A stretch of 41,157 nt of DNA. It comes from Brevundimonas sp. GTDB lineage: Bacteria > Pseudomonadota > Alphaproteobacteria > Caulobacterales > Caulobacteraceae. A program made the position numbers and the translations under genes. Where the stretch lies: contig NZ_JAEMRD010000015.1 of NCBI RefSeq assembly GCF_016463485.1, forward strand, positions 1-41,157, written 5' to 3'. Below, in pieces: positions 25,551 to 36,269 of the stretch. The first letter of the stretch is position 1. Each line of letters begins with the position of its first letter. A model generated the notes under the pieces. That model worked only from the letters and a program-made list of their open reading frames with translations. It had not been told where the DNA came from and ran no database searches.

Positions 25551-27368
25551 ATGAACGACACAGTATCAAAGACCGTCGAACTGGCCACGCCCGACCTCGA
25601 CCAGTTGCGTGCGCGATATGCCGATGAGCGCAAACGCCGCACCGAACAAGGGACGTACGGCGACTACATCGAGCTGAACGGCGCTTTCTCGCGGTTCACC
25701 GACGATCCCTATGCGCAGGACGACCTGCGCCGCGATCCTGTGTCGGAAGATGTCGACGTCTTGGTCGTCGGCGCCGGTTTTTCTGGACTCCTGGCCGGCG
25801 CGAGGCTGCGCCAGGCCGGGATCGAGAACTTTCGCATCATCGACAAGGCGTCCGACTTTGGCGGAACCTGGTACTGGAACCGGTACCCAGGCGCGGCCTG
25901 CGACGTCGAAGCTTACATCTATATGCCGCTGCTCGAGGAGATGGGCTATGTCCCCTCCGAGAAATACGCCAAGGGGCCAGAAATCCTGGAACACAGCCGG
26001 GCGATCGGCAGGAAATTTGGCCTCTACGACAAGGCCTATTTCCAGACCCAGGTCTCCGATGTCCGCTGGAACGACGAGCAACGGCGCTGGACGGTCTCGA
26101 CCAATCGCGGTGACAAAATCCGGGCGCGGTTCGTTATGCTGGGAAGCGGCCCGCTCAACAAGGTGCGCGTACCCGATATTCCCGGCATCGAAAGCTTCGA
26201 GGGCCATACATTCCACACGTCGCGGTGGGACTATGACTACACCGGCGGCGACTCTGCCGGTAACATGGAGCGGCTGGGCGACAAACGTGTCGCCGTCATC
26301 GGAACGGGTGCGACGGGCATCCAGTGCATCCCACACCTCGGTGCGTCGGCCCAGCACCTGTATGTCTTCCAGAGGACGCCCTCTGTCATCGAGTCGCGCG
26401 GCAACGCCCCGACCGATTCCGCGTGGTTCGCCGCTCAGGCACCCGGTTGGCAGAAGAAAAGGATGGAGAATTTCGATCTCCTCATGGCCGGCATTCCCCA
26501 GCCCGAGGACATGATCGGCGATCGCTGGACGTCGATCTGGGCGACCCAGCCGCTTGTGACCGAGGCGGAAGCCGAAACACTGAGCTTTGCCGACCAGATG
26601 GAGCTGACAGATGCTCGCAAGATGGAGGGCGCGCGAGCGCGGATCGACGCGATCGTCAACGATCCTGAAACCGCAGCAGGCCTGAAGCCCTACTTCGGTC
26701 GTTTCTGCAAACGCCCCTGCTTCCACGACGGCTATCTAGAGACCTTCAATCGTCCCAACGTCACTCTGGTCGATACTAAAGGGGTAGGCGTCGAGAGGGT
26801 GACGCCGACTGGCTTGGTGGCCAACGGCAAGGAATATGAGGTCGACTGTATCGTCTTCGCCACCGGCTTCGAGTTAGGAGCACGCACCGACAAGTCCGGT
26901 GGCTTCGGCCTGCATGGACGCGACGGCGTGGCGCTCGGGGACAAGTGGGCCAATGGCGTGCAGTCCGTTCACGGCATCCTGACCAACGGCTTTCCCAACC
27001 TGTTCGTCATCGGTGGGCTTCGCCAGGCTGCGATCACCATTAACCTGCCGTATATGTTCGGCGAGCAGGCCAGCCATGCCGTGGCCATGATCAAGGACGC
27101 GCTGACCTCAGGGCGTGAAACGATTGAAGTCACTCAGGCCGCCGAAGCAGCCTGGGGTGAAGCCTTCGCCGCTAAGTCCCATTACAGTCCCGCCTATACT
27201 CTGAGCTGCACTCCCGGCAGCTACAACGGTGAAGGCAAGGCCGGGAGCGATCCCCTGTTCGCCGGCGCCTATGGCGGCGGACCTATCGAATACGTCGGTC
27301 TGCTGGAGGAATGGCGGCGTTCCGGTATCCAGAACGACCTGTTGCCGACAAGCGCGCCCAAGACCTGA
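25551..27368 (+). CDS. Baeyer-Villiger monooxygenase (long, macrocyclic/steroid-ketone type)
   Basis: This 605-residue flavoprotein has the FAD site GAGFSG (74-79), the Baeyer-Villiger fingerprint FxGxxxHxxxWD (Phe216, Gly218, His222, Trp226, Asp227), the NADPH site GTGATG (251-256) and the FATGFE motif. About 65 residues precede the first Rossmann fold, and FCKRPCFHDGYLETFNRPNV is present. Both features are typical of the longer enzymes related to cyclopentadecanone, cyclododecanone and steroid monooxygenases rather than the 540-residue cyclohexanone type. It inserts oxygen next to a ketone to give an ester or lactone using NADPH and O2. The start at 25551 follows GAGAAG, 58 bp after the aldehyde dehydrogenase. 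Confidence 0.95.
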   Translation: MNDTVSKTVELATPDLDQLRARYADERKRRTEQGTYGDYIELNGAFSRFTDDPYAQDDLRRDPVSEDVDVLVVGAGFSGLLAGARLRQAGIENFRIIDKASDFGGTWYWNRYPGAACDVEAYIYMPLLEEMGYVPSEKYAKGPEILEHSRAIGRKFGLYDKAYFQTQVSDVRWNDEQRRWTVSTNRGDKIRARFVMLGSGPLNKVRVPDIPGIESFEGHTFHTSRWDYDYTGGDSAGNMERLGDKRVAVIGTGATGIQCIPHLGASAQHLYVFQRTPSVIESRGNAPTDSAWFAAQAPGWQKKRMENFDLLMAGIPQPEDMIGDRWTSIWATQPLVTEAEAETLSFADQMELTDARKMEGARARIDAIVNDPETAAGLKPYFGRFCKRPCFHDGYLETFNRPNVTLVDTKGVGVERVTPTGLVANGKEYEVDCIVFATGFELGARTDKSGGFGLHGRDGVALGDKWANGVQSVHGILTNGFPNLFVIGGLRQAAITINLPYMFGEQASHAVAMIKDALTSGRETIEVTQAAEAAWGEAFAAKSHYSPAYTLSCTPGSYNGEGKAGSDPLFAGAYGGGPIEYVGLLEEWRRSGIQNDLLPTSAPKT

Positions 27369-27387
27369 ATCGGCTCCAGAGACAAAC

Positions 27388-28916
27388 ATGCACCCCTCGA
27401 TTGTGGCGCGGAGCCATCCTGACAAGGTCGCCTACATCATGGCGGCGACCCGAGAAGCCGTTACCTATCGCCAGCTTGATGAGCGATCCAATCAGGGAGC
27501 CCATCTGTGGCGATCCCTTGGCCTGGAAATCGGTGATGTCATCGCCTTTTATTTCGACAACCACCCCCGTTTTCTGGAGCTGATCTGGGCCGCGCAGCGT
27601 GCAGGGCTTTACTATGTGTGTGTCTCCAACCGTCTGACGCCCGCTGAAGCGGGTTATGTCGTGATGGATTCCGGCGCGAAGGCGCTGATCGTCTCCGCCT
27701 CGGCAGGCCCTAACGTTCACGCCTTATCAACAGAGATGCCGGCAATCGCCCTGCTCGCAGTCGGCGGCGCAGTGAATGGCTTTCGCGCCTTGGAACCGGT
27801 GATCGCTGATCTTCCGACCACCCCGATCAGCGATCAGCACCCAGGTCAGGATTTTCTCTACTCTTCAGGGACAACCGGACGACCAAAAGGCGTGAAGACG
27901 GCGTTGTCGCCATCTTCGGATCTAGGCGCGGATCACCCATACACCGGCCGGCTGATCAAGCTGTACGCCATCGATGGAGACACGAGATATCTTTCGCCAG
28001 CCCCGATCTATCATGCGGCACCTCTGCGGTGGGCGATGGCGGTCCAGCGTGTCGGCGGCACGGTCGTGATCCTTGAGAAGTTCGATCCCGAGAACGCACT
28101 GTCGCAGATCGAGATCTTCAAGGTCACGCACTCCCAGTGGGTGCCGACCCATTTCATCAGGATGCTGAAACTGCCCGCCGAAGTCCGGGCTCGTTACGAC
28201 CTGTCGAGTTTGAAAGTCGCCCTACACGCCGCCGCGCCCTGCCCTATACCGGTCAAGGAGGCCATGCTCGCGTGGTGGGGGCCCGTCATCTATGAATATT
28301 ACAGCGGCACCGAGGCGATCGGGATGTGCGCTATCTCCCCCTACGAGTGGGTGACACATAAGGGTTCCGTAGGACGAGCCATGCTTGGCAAACTGCGGAT
28401 CTGCGACGATGCTGATGCCGTGCTCGGACCAGGCCAGGTGGGCGACGTCTATTTCGAGGACGGGCCTGCATTCGAATACAGCAATGCGCCGGAAAAGACC
28501 GCATCGAGCGTGAACAGCCACGGCTGGCGGACGATGGGTGACGTCGGATACGTCGATGCCGAGGGCTTCCTCTACCTGTGCGATCGCAAGGATTTCATGA
28601 TCATCGTCGGGGGCGTCAATGTATATCCCCAGGAGATCGAGGATGTTCTTGTCGAACACCCATCGGTGGCGGACGCCGCGGTGATCGGTATGCCCGACGA
28701 TGACATGGGCCAACGGCCCCTGGCTATCGTGGAACTGACACCGAGCGCTGCGCCTGGGGACGCGCTTCGCGAAGAACTGATGGCGTTCATGAAGACGCGC
28801 TTGAGCACCGCAAAGATGCCTGCGGCGCTCAGGTTTGAGCCCTGCTTACCTCGTGAACCAAATGGAAAGCTGATGAAACGCCGCCTACTCGCACCGGCAC
28901 AGCAAATGCAGAAAGA

Positions 28917-28929
<13 letters not shown>
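27388..28929 (+). CDS. AMP-dependent acyl-CoA synthetase
   Basis: From the ATG at 27388 the product is 513 residues. It has the P-loop YSSGTTGRPKG, the EYYSGTEAIG motif, GWRTMGDVGYVD, DRKDFMIIVGGVNVYPQEIE and the C-terminal catalytic lysine in PREPNGKLMKRRL. It forms acyl-CoA from an acid, ATP and CoA. It follows the Baeyer-Villiger gene by 19 bp, so it probably activates the acid produced by the oxidation module. The frame is open back to 27229 inside the monooxygenase gene, but that part lacks ligase character. Confidence 0.93.
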
Positions 28930-30939
<2,010 letters not shown>

Positions 30940-30949
30940 CGTATCCAGA

Positions 30950-31681
30950 CTATAGGCGCGCCTCTCCTTGCCTGGCCAACTCGGCGGTGCGCTGGCCGAG
31001 TGTCTCCAGTTCCGACGTCGTGAGTTGTCCGGCGAAGGCGATGCTGCTGATGCAATGGGACACGCTGTCGGGCGACGGTCCGAGCGCTGCTGCGACGGTC
31101 GTGACGCCACGCATGTAGGTCCCGCTGTCTATCGCCCATCCCGTCCGCGCGGACGCCTGAACTTCGGCCCAGTGGGTCGCCGGATCGGGAGCCTGCTGCC
31201 AACGCAGCCCCTTGATCGCCTCGGCAGTCTGCTCGCGCGTCAGTCCCTTTCGGGACGCGATGCAGCGCCCCATCGCGCCGATATAGGTGGGCAGCCGCTG
31301 GCCGACAGAAAGATGGATCCGCGTCGACAATGGGCTATCGATCACTTCGACCAGAACGACGTGGTCGAACTGCAACCGCCACAGGCCGCAGGTGATGGAA
31401 TAATCCTTCGCCAAGGCCGCGAGCTCTTCGCGCATCCAGTCGGTCCACTGGATGGCGCCAGGCTTTTGTCGGAATAGCCGCCCTGGCTCCTGCCCCAGTG
31501 AATAGGTCTTGGAAACCGGATCGAAGGCGACGAAATCCTCGACTACCAGCGTTTTCAGGATGTTAAAGCAGGTGCTCGGCTGCAGGCCCAACTCTCTCGC
31601 GATGGCGTTGACGCCCGATGGCTCGATGGTCGTGAGGTGCCGCAGGATCGCGATGGCATTGGTTACCGAGCCGACAGCCAT
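30950..31681 (-). CDS. IclR family transcriptional regulator
   Basis: This 243-residue protein has the N-terminal winged helix of IclR regulators (SVTNAIAILRHLTTIEPSGV, NAIARELGLQPSTCFNILKT) and the C-terminal effector domain (YIGAMGRCIASRKGLTREQT, GWAIDSGTYMRGVTTVAAAL). It starts at 31681 behind GGAG and is divergent from the second beta-oxidation operon. A perfect-armed palindrome lies between the two. Control of that operon by an aromatic or alicyclic acid or CoA ester is a reasonable inference. Only 10 bp separate its stop from that of the flavoprotein gene. Confidence 0.92.
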   Translation of the reverse strand: MAVGSVTNAIAILRHLTTIEPSGVNAIARELGLQPSTCFNILKTLVVEDFVAFDPVSKTYSLGQEPGRLFRQKPGAIQWTDWMREELAALAKDYSITCGLWRLQFDHVVLVEVIDSPLSTRIHLSVGQRLPTYIGAMGRCIASRKGLTREQTAEAIKGLRWQQAPDPATHWAEVQASARTGWAIDSGTYMRGVTTVAAALGPSPDSVSHCISSIAFAGQLTTSELETLGQRTAELARQGEARL

Positions 31682-31771
31682 GAGATCTCCGAAACGCGCG
31701 TGGGGTCACCCCTCATACGACCAGAGCCCGCAGGCGCCAATCGCGCGTCATTCTTTATGCGGAATGATCCT

Positions 31772-31795
31772 ATTCGGTATATTGAATAACCGAAT
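31772..31795. promoter_or_regulatory. Candidate IclR operator
   Basis: Seven-base arms ATTCGGT and ACCGAAT flank a 10-bp A+T-rich centre. The site is in the 158-bp divergent region between the IclR gene (start 31681) and the SDR gene (start 31840), about 45 bp upstream of the latter. Size and position fit an IclR-type operator for either or both genes. It is predicted from symmetry only. Confidence 0.5.
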
Positions 31796-31839
31796 GCGGA
31801 CACGTAGAAGGCTTTCAACAAGAAGCGTGGGAGGCGGAT

Positions 31840-32745
31840 ATGCTGCAGGATAAGGTTGTCGCCGTTACAGGAGGCGGGCGCGGTATCGGGCGCGAGATTG
31901 CTCTGCTGGCCGCCAGTCGCGGCGCTTGCGTGGTCGTCAACGACCTTGGCAGCTCCACCGAGGGCGGTGGCCAGGATCGGGGCCCTGCCCAGTCCGTGGT
32001 CGACGAGATCGTCGCATCGGGTGGCCGGGCCATCGCCAACACTGCCGACATCTCTGATCCGAAGGGGGCAGACTCCATCATCACCGATGCGGTCAGCGCC
32101 TTTGGCCGCATCGACAGCCTGATCAACAACGCCGGCATCCTGCGAGACCGCATCTTCCACAAGATGAGCCAGGTGGACTGGGATGACGTCATTCGGATTA
32201 ATCTGAACGGCTATTTCTACACCTCGAAGGCGGCCTGCCTGCAATTCCGCGAACAGGGCTCGGGCGCGTTCGTGCACTTCACCTCGACCTCGGGTCTGAT
32301 CGGTAACCTAGGCCAGGCCAACTATGCCGCGGCCAAGATGGGAGTGGTTGGCCTGTCAACGTCCATCGCTCTGGACATGGCGCGCTCGGGCGTGCGTTCG
32401 AACTGTATAGCGCCCTTTGCCTGGAGTCGCATGACGGCATCAATCCCGGCAGAGACGGACGCCGACATCAGGCGTGTGGAACGCATGAAATCGATGTCGG
32501 CGGACAAGATCGCACCCCTGGCCGTCTTTCTGGCTTCAGACGCCGCCAAGGATGTCACCGGACAGATCTTCTGTGTCCGCAAGAACGAGATCTTCCTGTT
32601 CTCGGTCCCGCGCCCGATCCGATCGACGCATCGATCGGAAGGCTGGACCCCCGAAACCATCGAATCCGACATGCTTCCGGCGCTGCGCCCCAGCTTCCAC
32701 GACCTCCAGCGGACCGGCGACGTCTTCTCCTGGGATCCGATCTGA
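31840..32745 (+). CDS. MFE-2-type short-chain dehydrogenase
   Basis: This 301-residue SDR has TGGGRGIG (10-17), NNAG (97-100) and catalytic Tyr162 and Lys166 in LIGNLGQANYAAAKMGVVGL, preceded by serines 149 and 151. VVVNDLGSS and FHKMSQVDW are hallmarks of the 3-hydroxyacyl-CoA dehydrogenase part of multifunctional enzyme type 2. It starts behind GGGAGG and opens the second beta-oxidation operon. The MaoC hydratase begins three bases after its stop. Together the two genes supply the dehydrogenase and hydratase halves that are fused in the eukaryotic enzyme. Confidence 0.93.
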   Translation: MLQDKVVAVTGGGRGIGREIALLAASRGACVVVNDLGSSTEGGGQDRGPAQSVVDEIVASGGRAIANTADISDPKGADSIITDAVSAFGRIDSLINNAGILRDRIFHKMSQVDWDDVIRINLNGYFYTSKAACLQFREQGSGAFVHFTSTSGLIGNLGQANYAAAKMGVVGLSTSIALDMARSGVRSNCIAPFAWSRMTASIPAETDADIRRVERMKSMSADKIAPLAVFLASDAAKDVTGQIFCVRKNEIFLFSVPRPIRSTHRSEGWTPETIESDMLPALRPSFHDLQRTGDVFSWDPI

Positions 32746-32748
32746 TCC

Positions 32749-33621
32749 ATGGCGATCGATCCTCACTTTTTGGTGGGTTTGCCGCCCAGGATCACCCGGC
32801 ACGTCGTCTCGCGGCGCGACACGGTTCTCTATGCCCTGGGCGTCGGCGCAGGATCAGATCCGGAGACGCGCGATGATTTGGACTTCGTCTACGAAGAGAG
32901 GCTTGTAGCCCTTCCGACTATGGCGGTCGTCCTGGCCTATCCCGGCTTCTGGCAGCGAGAACCCCTGTACGGCATTGGCTGGAAGGCTCTGTTGCAAGCA
33001 GAGCAGTCGATTACCTTGCACGCCCCCCTGCCGGTAGAGGGCGAGGTCCGAGGCGAACTGATCATCGAAAGCGTCGTGGACAAGGGCGTGGACAAGGGTG
33101 CGCTCCTGACCAGTCGCCGGGATATCTTCGACGAGGCCAGTGGCGCGCTATTGGCTAGTGCAAGACAGGTTTCAATTCTCAGGCACGACGGCGGGTGCGG
33201 CAACGCAGGCAATCCCCCGGCATCCCGCACGGCCGAACCCATGCCGCAGGGCAAGCCGGACAAGATCAAAGCCCTCACAACCCGACCTGAGCAAGCCCTG
33301 ATCTATCGCCTGTCCGGTGACCTTAACCCCCTCCACGTCGATCCGGCGATCGCGGCCGAAGCAGGTTTCTCACGGCCAATCCTGGCCGGGCTTTGTGTCT
33401 ATGGCGTCGTGGGCAAGGCATTGCTGAGCTTGTTCTGTTCGAATGACCCGGGGCGGTTACGCCAGTTGGACTGCCGTTTCACCAGCCCGGTCTATCCCGG
33501 CGAGGACATGGAACTTCAGGCCTGGCGCATGGGTCCGGGGCGCGTGCGGTTTCGCCTGTGGGTTTCCGGACGCGACGTGATGGCGCTCAACAACGGACAT
33601 CTTGAATACGAGGAGGCCTGA
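32749..33621 (+). CDS. MaoC family enoyl-CoA hydratase 2
   Basis: This 290-residue double-hotdog protein has an N-terminal MaoC-like half (FLVGLPPRITRHVVSRRDTV, YALGVGAG) and a C-terminal half with the hydratase-2 motif: Asp191, Asn193 and His196 in SGDLNPLHVDPAIAAEAGF, then SRPILAGLCVYG. It should add water to a 2-enoyl-CoA to give the (R)-3-hydroxyacyl-CoA, which MFE-2-type SDRs oxidise. That matches the gene immediately upstream. The length and two-half layout are those of the MFE-2 hydratase domain. Confidence 0.93.
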   Translation: MAIDPHFLVGLPPRITRHVVSRRDTVLYALGVGAGSDPETRDDLDFVYEERLVALPTMAVVLAYPGFWQREPLYGIGWKALLQAEQSITLHAPLPVEGEVRGELIIESVVDKGVDKGALLTSRRDIFDEASGALLASARQVSILRHDGGCGNAGNPPASRTAEPMPQGKPDKIKALTTRPEQALIYRLSGDLNPLHVDPAIAAEAGFSRPILAGLCVYGVVGKALLSLFCSNDPGRLRQLDCRFTSPVYPGEDMELQAWRMGPGRVRFRLWVSGRDVMALNNGHLEYEEA

Positions 33622-33622
33622 G

Positions 33623-35059
33623 ATGGCGGGCATAGCTGCAATTGGGGCCTATATTCCCCTGCTTCGCCTTCAGCGAAGCGCCGTGTTCGAGGCCAATCGC
33701 TGGTTCGCCCCGGGCCTGAAAGGTCTGGCCAAAGGCGAGCGTGCGATCGCCAACTGGGACGAAGATGTGGTGACCATGGCGGTCGAGGCCGCGCGGTCGT
33801 GCCTTCAGGCAGCGCCGGTGGCGACCGGTGATCTGATCCTGGCATCGACCAGCTTTCCCTATGCCGATCGCCAGAATGCGGGGATCGTCAAGGAGGCGCT
33901 CAATCTGGGGGACGACACGGGCACGCTTGATGTCGGCATGAGTCAGAAAGCGGGTACGGGCGCGCTTCTACAGGCCTTCGCCACCGCGACCGCCAGCGAG
34001 AAGGCCGTGCTGGTCATCGGCTCGGAGCGTCGACGCGCTCGACCTGCCTCCGAAGACGAGTTGACGAATGGCGACGCGGCCGCAGCCCTGTTGGTCGGGC
34101 CGGAAGACGGCATCGCCAGACTGATCGGGTCCTTCAGCCTGTCGGTGGATCTGGTCGATCATTTCCGCGGCGAGAATGACGCCTACGGACAGGGTTGGGA
34201 AGCGCGTTGGGTTCGTGACGAAGGGTTGGCGCTGACAGTTAAGGCTATCCGCAGCGCGCTTGAACGTGCCGGCATTCAGGCCGACGCCGTGTCGAAGCTT
34301 ATCGTTGGGATGCCCGGCAGGGGCGTGGGAATATCTATTGCGAAGGCGGTTGGGGTACCGGTTGCCTCGGTTGCCGACGACCTTTCATTGAGCGTCGGCC
34401 ATGCCGGATCGGCTCATCCGTTGTTGCTTCTGGCTCATGCCCTCGAGGACGCAAGGGCTGGTGAGGTTCTGCTGGTCGTCGGCTTTGGACAGGGCGTCGA
34501 TGTCCTGGTGCTAGAGGCCACGGACGCAGCTCGGCGGAAACCGGTCTCGGAGGCGCTCGCAAGGGCGCGCACGGACACGAATTATCTCAAATACCTGACC
34601 TTCACCGGGGCCTTGAAGCTGGAACTCGGCAAGCGCGCCGACTTCGAACAGAAGCCCGTGCTGACCGCTCTGTACCGCAACCGCAAGACCGTGCTGGGCC
34701 TGGTGGGAAGCCGTTGCACAGAGACCGGCGCGGTGCAGTTTCCCCGCTCTGAAATCAGCGTCTCTCAGGGTGTTGGGCGACGGGGGACGCAGGAAGACTA
34801 CCCGCTGTCGGACAAGGCCGCACGGATCATGACCTTCACGGCGGACAGCCTGACCTACACGCCGGATCCACCGAATTTCTACGGCATGATCGAATTCGAA
34901 GGGGGCGGCCGGATGTGGTCCGAGTTCACCGACTGCGACGCCCACACCGTCAGCGTCGGCGCGACCATGCAGATGATGTTCCGCATCAAGGCGGCCGACG
35001 AGCGCAGCGGCTTCGTCAAATATTTCTGGAAGGCGGTCCCAACCGCAGGGAGCAACTGA
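33623..35059 (+). CDS. HMG-CoA synthase-like protein fused to a DUF35 OB-fold domain, catalytic Cys replaced
   Basis: From the ATG at 33623, seven bases after a perfect AGGAGG, the product is 478 residues. Residues 1-330 have the thiolase fold of HMG-CoA synthase-like proteins (IAAIGAYIPLLRL, GDLILASTSFPYADRQNAGI, DVGMSQKAGTGALLQAF). In archaeal-type synthases the nucleophile sits in a CKAGT motif; here it is QKAGT with Gln108. The GSESHPYA glutamate site reads ASTSFPYA (Thr76). The C-terminal part from about 340 is a DUF35 module: a degenerate zinc ribbon with one cysteine (LVGSRCTETGAVQFP) and an OB-fold. Ordinary HMG-CoA synthesis is therefore unlikely. The next gene is a thiolase, a likely partner. 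Confidence 0.85.
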   Translation: MAGIAAIGAYIPLLRLQRSAVFEANRWFAPGLKGLAKGERAIANWDEDVVTMAVEAARSCLQAAPVATGDLILASTSFPYADRQNAGIVKEALNLGDDTGTLDVGMSQKAGTGALLQAFATATASEKAVLVIGSERRRARPASEDELTNGDAAAALLVGPEDGIARLIGSFSLSVDLVDHFRGENDAYGQGWEARWVRDEGLALTVKAIRSALERAGIQADAVSKLIVGMPGRGVGISIAKAVGVPVASVADDLSLSVGHAGSAHPLLLLAHALEDARAGEVLLVVGFGQGVDVLVLEATDAARRKPVSEALARARTDTNYLKYLTFTGALKLELGKRADFEQKPVLTALYRNRKTVLGLVGSRCTETGAVQFPRSEISVSQGVGRRGTQEDYPLSDKAARIMTFTADSLTYTPDPPNFYGMIEFEGGGRMWSEFTDCDAHTVSVGATMQMMFRIKAADERSGFVKYFWKAVPTAGSN

Positions 35060-35060
35060 G

Positions 35061-36266
35061 ATGGCCAGTGGCATCAGGGACAAGGTCGCCATCCTCGGGA
35101 TGGGATGCGCCAGATTTGGCGAGCGTTGGAACGACGACGCCGAGCAGTTGATGGTCGAGGCCTATCTGGAGGCGATCGGCGATGCGGGGATCGAAACGAG
35201 CCAGATCGACGCGGCGTGGCTTTCCGTCGGTTTCGACGCAATGAACATCGGCCCCTCCGGCGTCCCGGCGGCGATGGCGCTGCGGTTGCCGAACATTGCC
35301 GTGACCAAGGTTGAAAATTTCTGCGCCAGTGGGACCGAAGCGTTCCGTGGGGCGGTCTATGCGGTAGCGAGCGGGGCCGCAGACATCGCTCTTGCCGTCG
35401 GTGTCGAGAAACTGAAGGACACCGGCTACGGCGGCCTGCCGGTGCGCACGCGCGGCACCATGCTGGACATGATCGGGGTCGTCGGCTCGGCGCCGGGCAG
35501 CTTCGCCCAGCTAGGCTCCGCCTACCAGGCCAGGCACGCCATCGATCGTGCCGACTTGAAGCGGTCCATGGCCCATATTTCGGTCAAGAGCCACGCAAAC
35601 GGCGCCAAGAACCCCAAGGCTCACCTGCGTAAGGTGATCGACATCGACACGGTGCTCAACGCGCCGATGATCGCCGATCCCTTGGGGCTGTACGACTGTT
35701 GCGGCGTCTCAGACGGTGCATCGGTGGCGATCGTCACCACGCCCGAGATCGCCCGCGCCCTGGGCAAGAAGGATCTGGTGACGGTCAAGGCGCTGCAACT
35801 CGCGGTGTCGAACGGCTGGGAACTGCAAGGCGCCGGCTGGGACGGCAGCTATGTCCACACGACACGGGTGGCGGCGACACGCGCCTATCAGGAAGCCGGC
35901 ATCACAGACCCCGGCGCGCAGATCAGCCTGATGGAGGTCCACGACTGCTTTTCCATCACTGAACTGGTGACGATGGAGGATCTCCACATCTCCAAAGAGG
36001 GTCAGGGCTGGAAGGATGTTCTCGACGGCCGGTTCGACGCCGACGGGGCCAATCCGTGCCAGATCGATGGTGGGTTGAAATGCTTCGGTCATCCGATCGG
36101 GGCTTCGGGCCTGCGGATGATCTACGAAAACTATCTCCAGCTACTGGGCCGCGCCGGTGATCGGCAACGCAGCACACCTCCGGTTTTCGGCCTGTCACAC
36201 AATCTGGGCGGCATGCCCAATCAGAACGTCGCGGCCATCGCGATCGTCGGTCTCGAAGGAGCATAG
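35061..36266 (+). CDS. Thiolase family protein (SCP2/Ltp type)
   Basis: This 401-residue protein has the nucleophile Cys88 in VTKVENFCASGTEAFRGA, histidine in LMEVHDCFSITEL, and GGLKCFGHPIGASGLRM. Unlike its upstream neighbour it keeps all the catalytic residues of a thiolase. Its start lies one base after the stop of the HMG-CoA-synthase-like gene, so the two are probably made in equal amounts and may form a complex through the DUF35 domain, as archaeal thiolase/HMG-CoA synthase does. It should cleave a 3-ketoacyl-CoA. Confidence 0.93.
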   Translation: MASGIRDKVAILGMGCARFGERWNDDAEQLMVEAYLEAIGDAGIETSQIDAAWLSVGFDAMNIGPSGVPAAMALRLPNIAVTKVENFCASGTEAFRGAVYAVASGAADIALAVGVEKLKDTGYGGLPVRTRGTMLDMIGVVGSAPGSFAQLGSAYQARHAIDRADLKRSMAHISVKSHANGAKNPKAHLRKVIDIDTVLNAPMIADPLGLYDCCGVSDGASVAIVTTPEIARALGKKDLVTVKALQLAVSNGWELQGAGWDGSYVHTTRVAATRAYQEAGITDPGAQISLMEVHDCFSITELVTMEDLHISKEGQGWKDVLDGRFDADGANPCQIDGGLKCFGHPIGASGLRMIYENYLQLLGRAGDRQRSTPPVFGLSHNLGGMPNQNVAAIAIVGLEGA

Positions 36267-36269
36267 GTC

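Noticed and set aside
25566..26726. Long minus-strand open frame of 386 codons inside the Baeyer-Villiger gene
   Set aside because: It is opposite a gene with full catalytic motifs, shows no domain, and is the usual antisense openness of GC-rich coding DNA.
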